Source: CAJBVG01 sp943372995 (GTDB lineage: Bacteria; Bacteroidota; Bacteroidia; Sphingobacteriales; Sphingobacteriaceae). Taken from it: DNA of 64,000 nucleotides. The stretch spans positions 186,001-250,000 of the forward strand of contig CALSAQ010000004.1 of NCBI GenBank assembly GCA_943372995.1, given 5' to 3'. The translations under genes and the position numbers were made by a program. The notes under the pieces were generated by a model. It had not been told where the DNA came from. It saw nothing but the letters and a program-made list of their open reading frames with translations, and made no database searches. This document shows, in pieces, positions 35,559-44,776 of this stretch (positions within the stretch are counted from its first letter, which is position 1; each line of letters opens with the position of its first letter).

Positions 35559-37284
35559 TTTCACAAAGAATATAGTTTTAATTTTGTTGACATTATTGTT
35601 GTCGACAGAATTCTCTGTTGCACAAAAGAAAAGTAAAAAGTCGAAACAAATTGAAATTAGTGCAGAAGATCAAGAGAAACTAAGCACTTATTTCTTCGAG
35701 GGCGTTCGTCAGAAGAACATAGATAATAACGAAGCTGCAATAAAGAATTTTTTGAAAGTGTTAACTATTGATCCTAATCATGATGCAGCACATTATGAAT
35801 TAGGGTTATTATATGTAAAGCAAAAAAATTATTCTTTAGCATCATCGTCTTTTCAAAAAGCATCAGAACTTAAACCTGAAAACGAGTGGTATTTAAAATC
35901 TTATGCGAATGCAGAAGAAGACTTAGGTAATTATAGCAATGCAGAAAAAATATATAAAGAATTATTAGAAAAATATCCTGATAGAATTGAGACCTATTTC
36001 GATTTAGCATCAGTGAAAATTTTCCAAGATGATTTGAAAGGTGCAAATAAAGTTTACGACCAAATTGAGAAAAAGATAGGGGTGAATGAAGATGTAGCTT
36101 TACAAAAACAAAAAATCTGGTTGAAGTTAGGTAATGTTGAAAAAGCTGCTGGAGAAGCAAGGCGATTAGTTGAGCACCAACCTTTGGAGATGCGTTATAG
36201 AATGAACTTAGCAGAAATTTATCTGTCTAACGGTCAGTATGAAAACGCACTAAAGGTATTAGATGAAATCTTAGTTATTGATCCTCAAAATGGTTTTGCA
36301 CAATTAGCATTAGCAGATTATTATAGAGATAAAAAGGATGATGTGAAGTCGTACGAGTATCTTAAAGCCGCTTTTGCCAATCCCTCATTAAATATAGATC
36401 AGAAAGTAAGAATATTATCTCCATACTTTTCAGCATTAAGCATCCCAGATATCAAGCAGAAAGCTTTTGAGCTATCAAAACTGGCAACAATTGCTCATCC
36501 TGATGAAGCGAAAGCATTTGCTATTTACGCAGATTTCTTATATCAAGATAAACAATTAGATCTGGCCTTAGAAGCATACCAAAAAACAGTAAGTTTAGAT
36601 AAGAAAGTGTTTGCTGTATGGCAGAATATTATGTTTATAGAAATTGAGAAAAACGACTATGCTTCTTTGTTGAAAACAACAGACGAAGCAGTGCAGTTGT
36701 TTCCGGCTCAACAAATGGTACATTATCTAAATGCTGTAGCGAATGCACAATCTAAAAATTATGAAGCAGCACTTACCTCATATAAAAATGCATTAAGCTT
36801 AGGTGTAAATAATCCTGAGACAGAAGCGCAAATTTATTCGGGTATGGGCGATGCTTATCATAGTTTAGGTAAACACACAGAATCTGATGAATATTATGAC
36901 AAGGCTTTAGTTATTAAGCCTGAAGACCCATACGTATTAAATAATTACGCATATTATTTATCCCTTAGAAATGTAAACTTGGAGAAGTCGCTTAGCATGT
37001 CTAAAAAATCTAATGAGTTATTGAAAGACAACTCATCTTTTTTAGATACCTATGCTTGGATTTTTTTTAGAATGGGTAAATACGACGAAGCTTTAGTATG
37101 GATAGATAAAGCTATAGCTGTTGGTGGAAGTAAAAGTGCTACCATAGTTGAACACAGAGGCGATATTCTATTTATGTTGAATAGAAAAGAAGAAGCATTA
37201 GTGGAGTGGAATAATGCAGCAACTCTTACAGAACCATCGAGCTTATTAAAAAGAAAGATTAGTGAGAAGAAATATTATGAATAA
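35512..37284 (+). CDS. TPR-repeat exported protein
   Basis: 590-residue protein with a long-n-region signal peptide cleaved before Gln (EFSVAQ), then about ten tetratricopeptide repeats. Recognisable units include AHYELGLLYVKQKNYSLA, TYFDLASVKIFQDDLKGA and GMGDAYHSLGKHTESDEYYD. It is a periplasmic or outer-membrane scaffold by inference. ATG lies inside the nucleotidyltransferase 3' end, and the stop overlaps the next gene, so it is translationally linked on both sides. Confidence 0.85.
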   Translation: MDHTVSAITRLFSRVNFTKNIVLILLTLLLSTEFSVAQKKSKKSKQIEISAEDQEKLSTYFFEGVRQKNIDNNEAAIKNFLKVLTIDPNHDAAHYELGLLYVKQKNYSLASSSFQKASELKPENEWYLKSYANAEEDLGNYSNAEKIYKELLEKYPDRIETYFDLASVKIFQDDLKGANKVYDQIEKKIGVNEDVALQKQKIWLKLGNVEKAAGEARRLVEHQPLEMRYRMNLAEIYLSNGQYENALKVLDEILVIDPQNGFAQLALADYYRDKKDDVKSYEYLKAAFANPSLNIDQKVRILSPYFSALSIPDIKQKAFELSKLATIAHPDEAKAFAIYADFLYQDKQLDLALEAYQKTVSLDKKVFAVWQNIMFIEIEKNDYASLLKTTDEAVQLFPAQQMVHYLNAVANAQSKNYEAALTSYKNALSLGVNNPETEAQIYSGMGDAYHSLGKHTESDEYYDKALVIKPEDPYVLNNYAYYLSLRNVNLEKSLSMSKKSNELLKDNSSFLDTYAWIFFRMGKYDEALVWIDKAIAVGGSKSATIVEHRGDILFMLNRKEEALVEWNNAATLTEPSSLLKRKISEKKYYE

Positions 37285-38062
37285 TTTAAAACTATATATA
37301 GTTATACTTTCGGTAGCAATATTTTCAAGTTCTTGTAGAGTGAAGAAATTGAAAGTGGAGCCTTCGAAAGATAATTTGGAGTTAAGTGTTGAAGATGAAT
37401 TGAAAAGAAAAATATTGCCGTACATTAAAACATCGAACTTTAATTTTCAATATCTAATTGCTAAAGCAAAGGTCAATGTAAAAAGAGAAGGCAAAGATTT
37501 TAATCTTACATTCAATATTAGAGTAGAAAACAATACTAAAATTTGGATATCTGTAAATGCTTTAGGTGGTATTGAGGTAGCAAGGGTGCTGCTCAGTCAG
37601 GATAGTGTTAAAATTATAGATCGATTAAACAAACAGTATATAGCGAAAGATTACATTTTCTTGTCTGAACTCTTAAAGACAAATGTGAGTTATGCACTGA
37701 TTCAAGATATGATGTTTGGTAATGCTCCTTCAACAATAGATTATGAGAAATCTGCCATTTCAATGAATGAGAGTACTTATCAGTTTGAAGGAAACCAAGA
37801 AATGATAAATTATACTGTTAATTTAAGGAAAGAAGACTTTAAATTACTGGTTCTAAATTTATTGGATCAAGGTGAAGAGAAACGACAAGTGGAAGTTAAT
37901 TATGGAGGATTTAAATTGATAGAGAATCAAAATTTCCCATTCTTGATTAATTCAATTGCAAGTTCTCCAAAAGAATCCTTAACATTGAATTTAGAATATG
38001 CTAAAATTGAAAAAGTAACTAATTTAGAATTCCCATTTAATGTTCCTAAGAAATTCGATTAA
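37277..38062 (+). CDS. DUF4292 lipoprotein
   Basis: 261-residue lipoprotein, started at ATG 37277 (8-nt overlap with the TPR gene). A GTG at 37262 would add five residues before the signal. Lipobox SSSC at about residue 20. The rest matches the DUF4292 family by gene context and by its LolA-like pattern of antiparallel strands (FNIRVENNTKIWISVNALGG, VARVLLSQDSVKIIDRLNKQ). Function unknown; LolA-like folds handle lipoproteins or lipids. It sits between a TPR protein and an EnvC-like protein in a co-translated group. Confidence 0.78.
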   Translation: MNNLKLYIVILSVAIFSSSCRVKKLKVEPSKDNLELSVEDELKRKILPYIKTSNFNFQYLIAKAKVNVKREGKDFNLTFNIRVENNTKIWISVNALGGIEVARVLLSQDSVKIIDRLNKQYIAKDYIFLSELLKTNVSYALIQDMMFGNAPSTIDYEKSAISMNESTYQFEGNQEMINYTVNLRKEDFKLLVLNLLDQGEEKRQVEVNYGGFKLIENQNFPFLINSIASSPKESLTLNLEYAKIEKVTNLEFPFNVPKKFD

Positions 38063-39305
38063 TAAGAAGTCCGTATTGTTATTTTTTGTTCTCTTTATAG
38101 GGATAGTTTTTGCTATTGCACAAACTCAGAATAAAGAAGATTTACAAAACAAGAAACGTCAGTTAATCAAAGAAATTGAGCAGACGAATAGAATTCTTAA
38201 AGAAACCCAAAAAAATAAGAAAGCGACCCTTTCACAACTAAATGCCTTAGCTAAAAAAATTGAAATCAGAGAGCGATTAATTAATACGATTAGTTCTGAA
38301 ATTAGAATGTTAGAAGGGCAAATAGGAAAAACAAATTCTGAGATCGATCAATTAAAAGCAGAGTTAGCACAATTAAAATTAGAGTATGCCGCTATGATTC
38401 GATTCGCTTATCGCAATCAGAGTTCGTACAATAAATTAATGTTTGTGTTTGCGGCAAGCAATTTCAACCAAGCTTATAAACGATTAAAATATTTACAACA
38501 ATTTTCGGAATACCGTCAGAAACAAGCAAGGTACATTGAAGAGGCTCAAGCCAAACTAGAAAACAAAATGCTCGAATTGGAAGACGATAAGAAAGATAAA
38601 AATGTTCTTTTAGTTGATGAGCAAAACGAAAAAGTAATATTAGGGAAAGAGAAAAATCAGAAGGAAACCATTGCGAAGCAATTAAGTGTTAAGGAGTCGA
38701 CTCTAAAAAAACAAATTGCAAACAAGCAAGCTCAAGCGAAGAAGTTGGACAGAATGATTGAAGACATTATTCGTAAAGAAATGGAAGCGGCTCGTAAAAA
38801 AGCTGAGGCAGAGGCGAAAGCTAAAGGAACAAAACCCCCATCAGGAAATAAAAATAGTTCTTCGAATTTGGCATTAACACCAGAAGCGCAAAAACTATCA
38901 AAGGATTTTACTAGCAATAAAGGAAAACTTCCTTGGCCAGTTGAAAAGGGAACAATTGTAGAATATTTTGGTACACATGAACATCCACAATTGAAAGGAG
39001 TTCAGGTTTCCAATAATGGAGTGGATATAAAAACTAATCAGGGGGCGGCAGTGAGAACTGTGTTTTCTGGAAGAGTATCAGGGGTGATTCAAATTGTGGG
39101 TGGCCTGTATGCAGTTTTGGTTAATCATGGAGAATACACAACAGTATATTCTAATCTTAGCAAAGTATCTGTAAAAATGGGCCAAGAGCTCGGAATTAAG
39201 CAAAATATAGGTACTGTAGCAACCGACGAGGAGTTATCGAGTATGGAATTGCAGGTATGGAAGGGCATGAACAAGCTTAACCCAGTAGATTGGTTGGCTA
39301 GATAA
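38040..39305 (+). CDS. EnvC/NlpD-like protein with degenerate LytM (M23) domain
   Basis: 421-residue exported protein with a signal peptide ending before Gln (FAIAQ), two long coiled-coil stretches (about 30-115 and 150-250, rich in Lys, Glu, Gln) and a C-terminal LytM domain. The usual zinc ligands are lost: the first His of HxGID is replaced (NNGVDI) and the HxH-type H-L-S end is NLS (VYSNLSKV). Such proteins activate amidases at division rather than cut peptidoglycan themselves, as known for EnvC. Starts 23 nt inside the DUF4292 gene. Confidence 0.84.
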   Translation: MFLRNSINKKSVLLFFVLFIGIVFAIAQTQNKEDLQNKKRQLIKEIEQTNRILKETQKNKKATLSQLNALAKKIEIRERLINTISSEIRMLEGQIGKTNSEIDQLKAELAQLKLEYAAMIRFAYRNQSSYNKLMFVFAASNFNQAYKRLKYLQQFSEYRQKQARYIEEAQAKLENKMLELEDDKKDKNVLLVDEQNEKVILGKEKNQKETIAKQLSVKESTLKKQIANKQAQAKKLDRMIEDIIRKEMEAARKKAEAEAKAKGTKPPSGNKNSSSNLALTPEAQKLSKDFTSNKGKLPWPVEKGTIVEYFGTHEHPQLKGVQVSNNGVDIKTNQGAAVRTVFSGRVSGVIQIVGGLYAVLVNHGEYTTVYSNLSKVSVKMGQELGIKQNIGTVATDEELSSMELQVWKGMNKLNPVDWLAR

Positions 39306-39348
39306 CTCATTATTATTCCTTATTTTCTTCATTAAGCAGAAAATAAGC

Positions 39349-39356
39349 TATTTTTG
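39349..39356 (+). promoter_or_regulatory. Candidate -7 element for tatA
   Basis: TATTTTTG fits TAnnTTTG, 18 nt before the ATG at 39375. It also contains the TTG at 39354 that could be misread as a start codon. Confidence 0.5.
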
Positions 39357-39374
39357 CACTTTAATATCTTAATC

Positions 39375-39596
39375 ATGTTAAGTTCAACTTTATTATTATT
39401 AAATCTTGGTGGCCAAGAGGTTATTCTGATCGTAGTTCTCGCTTTATTATTATTTGGAGGTAAAAAAATTCCAGAATTAATGAGAGGATTAGGAAAAGGA
39501 ATCAGAGAGTTTAAAGATGCTTCAAACGGTGTTAAACGCGACATCGAAGACAGTATGGAGTCTAAAGAATCTGATAAACTAAATTCAGGTAAATAA
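39375..39596 (+). CDS. tatA: Twin-arginine translocase TatA/TatE-type subunit
   Basis: 73 residues: a short periplasmic N-tail, a single membrane helix (EVILIVVLALLLF), the hinge FGGKKIPELMRGLGKGIREFK with the Phe-Gly and Pro of the family, then an acidic, charged C-tail. I chose ATG 39375 over TTG 39354, because the latter lies inside the promoter core. Pore-forming subunit for folded-protein export. tatC is not seen in the window. Confidence 0.93.
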   Translation: MLSSTLLLLNLGGQEVILIVVLALLLFGGKKIPELMRGLGKGIREFKDASNGVKRDIEDSMESKESDKLNSGK

Positions 39597-39620
39597 TCTA
39601 TTTCCCATTTTTTAGCCAGT

Positions 39621-41051
39621 TTGAAATTGAGAAGATATCATTCATTAGCAGAGGTACGTTCGGAGATTAAAGAAGGGAAGACTTCTGTTGCCGCATTGGT
39701 TGACTATTATCTAAGCCGAATTGCTTCATTACAAGATCTAAATGCTTTCATAGAAGTTTATACTGAGGAAGCAAAACTAAGAGCAATAGAAATAGATAAA
39801 AAAATTGCCAGTGGTACAGCAGGGAAACTTGCAGGCATGGTCATTAGTATAAAAGACATGATATGCTATAAAGACCATAAAGTATCTGCTTCATCTAAAA
39901 TACTTGAAGGTTTCGAATCATTATTTTCTTCAACAGTTGTAGAACGATTACTTGCTGAGGACGCAGTTATAATTGGTCGAGTTAATTGCGATGAATTTGC
40001 AATGGGTGCGTCTAATGAAACATCTACTTACGGTTTAGTAAAGAATTTCGACAATAAAAATTTAGTATCTGGAGGTTCTTCCGGAGGCTCTGCAGTATCT
40101 GTACAAGCAGATATGTGCTTAGCTTCATTAGGTACCGATACAGGAGGCTCTGTTCGTCAACCCGCTTCATTTTGTGGTGTGGTAGGATTGAAACCTACAT
40201 ATGGTAGAGTTTCTCGTTGGGGGATTATTGCCTATGCATCTTCTTTTGATCAGGTAGGACCAATAACTCGTTCTGTAGAAGACGCAGCTCTTATATTAGA
40301 GGTTATTGCAGGTAAAGACAACTACGATAGCACAGCCTCTCAATTAGAAGTACCAGAATATTCAAAAAATCTAAATCTAACAGATAAACCAAGAATTGCA
40401 TACTTAGCGGATGCATTGCATGCCGAAGGTATAGATCCTGAGGTGAGGCAAATGATGGTAGATAAAATTGAGTATTTAAAAGCACAAGGTTTTGTGGTTG
40501 AAGAAGTTCAATTTCCATTGTTAAAATATGCAGTTCCTACTTATTATGTACTAACCACTGCAGAATCTTCATCTAACCTTTCGAGGTATGATGGGGTTCA
40601 TTTTGGATACAGAAGTAAAAATGCTACCGATTTAGAATCAACATATAAAAAGTCGAGAACCGAAGGCTTTGGTGAAGAAGTAAAACGAAGAATTATGCTG
40701 GGTACGTTTGTACTAAGTGCAGGTTATTACGATGCTTATTATGCTAAAGCACAAAAAGTGAGACGATTAATTAGAGATAAATCTTTAGAAATCCTGTCGA
40801 ATTACGACTTGATAATCTTACCCACCGCCCCAACTACGGCTTTTGCACATGGTGAAAAAACAACAGATCCTGTGGTGATGTACTTAGCCGACATTTTTAC
40901 CGTTCAAGCTCCTTTAGCAGGCTTACCCGCGATTTCGATACCTGGAAGTACCCATTCTAATGGTTTATCGATAGGGTTGCAAATTATTGGGAAGCACTTT
41001 AAAGAGCAAGAAATGTTAAATTTTGCGAACTTTTTAGAGCAAAAACAGTAA
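39621..41051 (+). CDS. gatA: Glutamyl-tRNA(Gln) amidotransferase subunit A
   Basis: Amidase-signature enzyme of 476 residues with a TTG start. Catalytic triad: Lys in VISIKDM, cis-Ser in GGSSGGSA and Ser nucleophile in DTGGSVRQPAS. The VKNFDNKNLVSGGSSGGS and VGLKPTYGRVSRWGI segments are typical of GatA. With GatB/GatC it converts Glu-tRNA(Gln) to Gln-tRNA(Gln). gatB and gatC are absent from the window, so the genes are dispersed. An alternative amidase function is less likely given the full GatA motif set. Confidence 0.93.
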   Translation: MKLRRYHSLAEVRSEIKEGKTSVAALVDYYLSRIASLQDLNAFIEVYTEEAKLRAIEIDKKIASGTAGKLAGMVISIKDMICYKDHKVSASSKILEGFESLFSSTVVERLLAEDAVIIGRVNCDEFAMGASNETSTYGLVKNFDNKNLVSGGSSGGSAVSVQADMCLASLGTDTGGSVRQPASFCGVVGLKPTYGRVSRWGIIAYASSFDQVGPITRSVEDAALILEVIAGKDNYDSTASQLEVPEYSKNLNLTDKPRIAYLADALHAEGIDPEVRQMMVDKIEYLKAQGFVVEEVQFPLLKYAVPTYYVLTTAESSSNLSRYDGVHFGYRSKNATDLESTYKKSRTEGFGEEVKRRIMLGTFVLSAGYYDAYYAKAQKVRRLIRDKSLEILSNYDLIILPTAPTTAFAHGEKTTDPVVMYLADIFTVQAPLAGLPAISIPGSTHSNGLSIGLQIIGKHFKEQEMLNFANFLEQKQ

Positions 41052-41128
41052 AAAAGCTTAGTTTTTACGAATTTTTACTATTTTGCAAGAATACTTTACT
41101 GGAATGTAGGAGCATAATTTTTAAATTG

Positions 41129-43189
41129 ATGAGTATGAAAAGTACAAAGTTTGTCGTTTTTGCGATTGCCATTTTTACGTTATTTCAAGTTCGCTTCACT
41201 GAGGCATCAAGCAAATACACTAAACCTTTAAGTACTAAAGTACTCGAAGACGACACTACATTCGTTATTCCGGAGGTCGATTTATCCTTATTAAATGCCC
41301 CTCCTCGTTTTGCTACCGAAGTATACAAGCACCGCTTAGATTCAATTACAAAATTTATTCCTCTTGATTATAATTCTCATGTTCAGGGATATATAGATTT
41401 ATATGCTTTTAGAAGAAGAGAGCAAGTGGAGAGAATGTTGGGCTTGTCGGAATTCTACTTCCCAATGATTGAAAAGGTATTTAAAGAATATAAAATCCCT
41501 ACAGAGTTTAAATATTTAGCAATAGTTGAGTCGGCATTAAACCCGTATGCAGTTTCTCCAGTTGGAGCAACAGGGATGTGGCAATTTATGTTTACCACAG
41601 CTAAGATGTATAACTTAAAGATTACCTCACATATTGATGAGAGAAGAGACCCATACTTAGCTACCCATGCAGCTGCAAAATATTTTGTAGATATGTATCG
41701 CAGATATGGTGATTGGTTATTAGTAATTGCAGCATATAACTGTGGTCCGGGGAATGTGAACAGAGCGATTAGAAAAGCGGGTGGAGGACAGAAAACATTT
41801 TGGGAGATTCGCCAATACTTACCACAAGAAACTAGAGGTTATGTACCTGCATATATTGCAGCAAATTATATTATGAGTTTCGCGGAAGTACATAATTTAT
41901 ATCCAGCATATCCGAACTTTAGTTTTATGACGGATACTTTATGCATATCTAAACCTGTGTCATTTAAAGATATTGAAAAGCTTTGTGGTGTTAATGCAGA
42001 AGAGCTGAAAATTTTGAACCCTATTTTCAAAAAAGATTTTGTGCCTGCTTATGGAGAGTCGTATATGGTTAAGTTGCCTGCAACTCGTAGAGATTTAGTG
42101 GCTAAACATAGAGATTCTTTGTATCAATTATTCCCTCAGATTGCATCCGACCAAGAATTCGTATTGAATACGGATCCCATGGCTAAATCAAAAACTATTT
42201 ATAAAACCCATGTGGTTAAAAAAGGGGAAACACTTTCTAAAATAGCTAATAGATATGATGTAGAAATAAGAGAGATAAAAAAATGGAATAACTTGAGTAG
42301 AAATACGGTTAAAAAAGGACAACGTTTAAAAATTAAGAAACAAATTCAACCTCCTGTTGCTACACCTTCTACAGAAATTGCAAAAAATAAAAAAGTAGAG
42401 AAGAATAACACAGAGCAACAGATTGCATCTTCTGAAAACGAAAAAACAAAGATTGTTTACGAATACCAAACGAAAAACATTTCTAAAAACCATAAAGTAA
42501 AAAGGGGAGAAAATTTAAGCTTAATTGCAGCTAAGTACGATGTAAGTACTTCTGATATTAAAAAGTGGAATGGCCTACGTTCAAATAATTTACAGGCAGG
42601 AAAAACCTTAAAAATTAAAACAACAGAGCGAGTAAGAGTTGCTAAAAAAATTACAACACCTAAAGCTGTAGAACCTATTACCAGTCAAGAGGAAGTTCAA
42701 ATTGCTGCCAACACTACTAAAACAGAAGATAAATCGGAAGTAGAGAATAATGCTGAGCAAAAAGCAACTCCTGAAATGGAGTTAGTGAGTGTAGAAAAAA
42801 TAATTAAATATAAAGTACGTAAAGGCGATTATCTCTCAACAATTGCTTCAAAAAATAAAGTAAGTGTTCAGGATTTACGTAAATGGAATAATATGTCGAA
42901 ATCGATAATTAATCCAGGACAAACTTTGATTATCAAAAAATATGAACAAAAGCTTATTGCTAAAAACACAGAAGATAGTAAGGAAGAAAATGTAGTAGCT
43001 AAGAAAGTTCCTGAGAGAGATAATGATGGAAAATATGTATTACATAAAGTTGAAAAGGGAGATACTCTGTATAGCATTGCCAAGAAATATGCGGGAATGA
43101 CAGTAGAGAAAATTAAGGAACTAAACGGAATAAAAGCAAGTAATGATTTGAAGGCAGGGATGATGTTGAAGATTGCTAAAAAAGGATAA
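41129..43189 (+). CDS. Lytic transglycosylase with four LysM repeats (MltD-like)
   Basis: About 686 residues with a signal peptide (VVFAIAIFTLFQVRFTEA). The SLT domain carries the catalytic Glu in AIVESALNP (near residue 130), GATGMWQFM and AAYNCGPGNVNRAI. Four LysM domains follow at about 370-410, 455-500, 560-600 and 630-680, each beginning HxVxxGE/D-x-L and ending with a G-x-x-L-x-I segment. Lys/Glu-rich linkers join them. It cleaves peptidoglycan glycan strands, and the LysM modules hold it to the wall. Starts at ATG 41129 or 41135; TTG 41126 is less likely. It ends at the hairpin at 43210. Confidence 0.92.
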   Translation: MSMKSTKFVVFAIAIFTLFQVRFTEASSKYTKPLSTKVLEDDTTFVIPEVDLSLLNAPPRFATEVYKHRLDSITKFIPLDYNSHVQGYIDLYAFRRREQVERMLGLSEFYFPMIEKVFKEYKIPTEFKYLAIVESALNPYAVSPVGATGMWQFMFTTAKMYNLKITSHIDERRDPYLATHAAAKYFVDMYRRYGDWLLVIAAYNCGPGNVNRAIRKAGGGQKTFWEIRQYLPQETRGYVPAYIAANYIMSFAEVHNLYPAYPNFSFMTDTLCISKPVSFKDIEKLCGVNAEELKILNPIFKKDFVPAYGESYMVKLPATRRDLVAKHRDSLYQLFPQIASDQEFVLNTDPMAKSKTIYKTHVVKKGETLSKIANRYDVEIREIKKWNNLSRNTVKKGQRLKIKKQIQPPVATPSTEIAKNKKVEKNNTEQQIASSENEKTKIVYEYQTKNISKNHKVKRGENLSLIAAKYDVSTSDIKKWNGLRSNNLQAGKTLKIKTTERVRVAKKITTPKAVEPITSQEEVQIAANTTKTEDKSEVENNAEQKATPEMELVSVEKIIKYKVRKGDYLSTIASKNKVSVQDLRKWNNMSKSIINPGQTLIIKKYEQKLIAKNTEDSKEENVVAKKVPERDNDGKYVLHKVEKGDTLYSIAKKYAGMTVEKIKELNGIKASNDLKAGMMLKIAKKG

Positions 43190-43209
43190 AAAAAATTTAA
43201 TCATAAAAT

Positions 43210-43234
43210 GAAAAAGCGCCATTGGCGCTTTTTC
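43210..43234. terminator. Bidirectional rho-independent terminator
   Basis: An 11-bp stem with core AAAAAGCGCC / GGCGCTTTTT and a 3-nt loop lies between convergent genes, 21 nt after the lytic transglycosylase. The T-run on the right and A-run on the left fit termination from both sides. Confidence 0.9.
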
Positions 43235-43270
43235 TGGTTTTAAACTATTTATTATTGTTATTAGGTTTTA

Positions 43271-44644
43271 TTATCGTTTACTCAATTTTGATATGTAGTT
43301 CCCCGATTCGGTTTTGAACTCTACAACATATATGCCAGTTATTAAATCTTCTACATATATTTTATTATTAGAAGCATCGTCAATACGACTGGTTTTTAAC
43401 AATTGACCACTCAAGCTGTAAATATTTAATTCACCTGTTTTGTCATCTGCAGTTTTTATTTGTATATAATCTGTAGATGGATTAGGGAAGATACTCAACT
43501 CTAGTGTTTGTTGAGCAATACCAGTTGTTCTTTGGTAGTTAAATACTTCTTTGTATACATTAGTTAATTTCTTTCCGTCGTTCACTTTCAATACACTTTG
43601 TGTTAAGCGATTTTCCATATCGTATGTATATTCCATTACATTTTCATAAAGTACTAACCATGTATTATCTTGGTATTTTTCTACTTTGTAACCTTTTGGA
43701 TTTTTGTTGATATCGAATTCTTCTTCAAATCTCATTTCATATACCCATTCGTTATTGATATAGTTGAAAGTGATTGATGATACTCCACCATTCATTTTGA
43801 ATTGATTGATAACTTTTTCTCTTGACTCCCAATCTACACCATTCCATACTTTTAATTCCATAATACTTGCTTGTAGTTGGTGATAATCATGCCACTCAAT
43901 ATTGCTAATAAGCTCTTCGTTTTTCCATTGTATACCGTCAAATGAGAAATAATAGATATTTGAGATTTGTCCGTTTGCATTGTAATCGTAACCTTCAGCA
44001 CTAGTGTTAACCCAACCTTCGTTGGTAGGTGTTTGAGTAATAATTTCTTCTAACTTTCCATCGTTTGAATTTATAACTCGGCGATTAATAGCCACATAAG
44101 ATTTTATATTTTCATTAAAAATATAATCTGTTTCGACAGTTTTTTGAGAGGAGTTTACTTCTACAATAGTCTTATTCCCTGAGGTCATAATCCACTGATT
44201 GTTGTTCCAATAAAAGCTCTCCTCTCGTAGTTTTCTTCCTTGATTATCGTTCTCTATAATGTTTTTTGTTTGTTTTTCCCAGTTACCGTTGATAAAAATC
44301 TCATAAACACTTGTAACCACAAGCTTATTTGATTCAATAGTATTTGTGGTTTTCGAATATGGAAGTCCTTGGGCATCATACTCTAAGTATTCAACTAATT
44401 CGTTATTGTTATAAGCAGACCAAGTACTACCAGTTAAGAACCATTCATTGGTTATTTCGTCCCAACCGAATTTTTTAGAACTTCTTTCCGAATTACTTAG
44501 TTGTTTTTCAGAACGATATGAAGTTAAACTTGCTTTTGTTTTAACAGAAATATCAAAATCCTGTTTTAATTTGCTGTGAAGGCCTTTTTGGGCATATATA
44601 GGAAGCGTTAAAAGGCATAATAGATAAATAGTTAAGTGTTTCAT
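43271..44644 (-). CDS. T9SS-sorted protein with Trp-rich imperfect repeats
   Basis: 457 residues. Signal peptide ends before Gln (LPIYAQ). The mature part has about six to seven imperfect repeats of 40-50 residues, each with a W-(N/V)-x-x-x-x-(W/Y) core such as NNNQWIMTSG, NEGWVNTSAEG and NGVDWESREK, reminiscent of YD/RHS-like beta repeats. The C-terminus begins SIFPNPSTDYIQI and ends GNYISKLSKR, a type A T9SS sorting domain. Likely a secreted or cell-surface protein. No enzymatic motif is seen, and it has no operon partners. Confidence 0.82.
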   Translation of the reverse strand: MKHLTIYLLCLLTLPIYAQKGLHSKLKQDFDISVKTKASLTSYRSEKQLSNSERSSKKFGWDEITNEWFLTGSTWSAYNNNELVEYLEYDAQGLPYSKTTNTIESNKLVVTSVYEIFINGNWEKQTKNIIENDNQGRKLREESFYWNNNQWIMTSGNKTIVEVNSSQKTVETDYIFNENIKSYVAINRRVINSNDGKLEEIITQTPTNEGWVNTSAEGYDYNANGQISNIYYFSFDGIQWKNEELISNIEWHDYHQLQASIMELKVWNGVDWESREKVINQFKMNGGVSSITFNYINNEWVYEMRFEEEFDINKNPKGYKVEKYQDNTWLVLYENVMEYTYDMENRLTQSVLKVNDGKKLTNVYKEVFNYQRTTGIAQQTLELSIFPNPSTDYIQIKTADDKTGELNIYSLSGQLLKTSRIDDASNNKIYVEDLITGIYVVEFKTESGNYISKLSKR

Positions 44645-44740
44645 TTTTAATTGCTTTTTGCCTTAAGACACAGTTGGAAAGGCTCTACCCTTATTCTAAA
44701 TTCAGAAAGTAAAAAAACCTTATTTTTCGGCTTGTTTAAT

Positions 44741-44748
44741 TATATTTG
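44741..44748 (+). promoter_or_regulatory. Candidate -7 element for maeB operon
   Basis: TATATTTG matches TAnnTTTG, 28 nt before the maeB ATG, in the 132-nt gap between divergent genes. Confidence 0.5.
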
Positions 44749-44776
44749 AAGCTTGTATTGATTAGAAATAGAAAAG

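Noticed and set aside
39354..39374. TTG start extending tatA by seven residues
   Set aside because: The TTG is inside the TATTTTTG promoter core; ATG 39375 gives the standard TatA start.
41048..41068. AT-rich hairpin after gatA as terminator
   Set aside because: Only seven A-T-dominated pairs around the stop codon; too weak to call.
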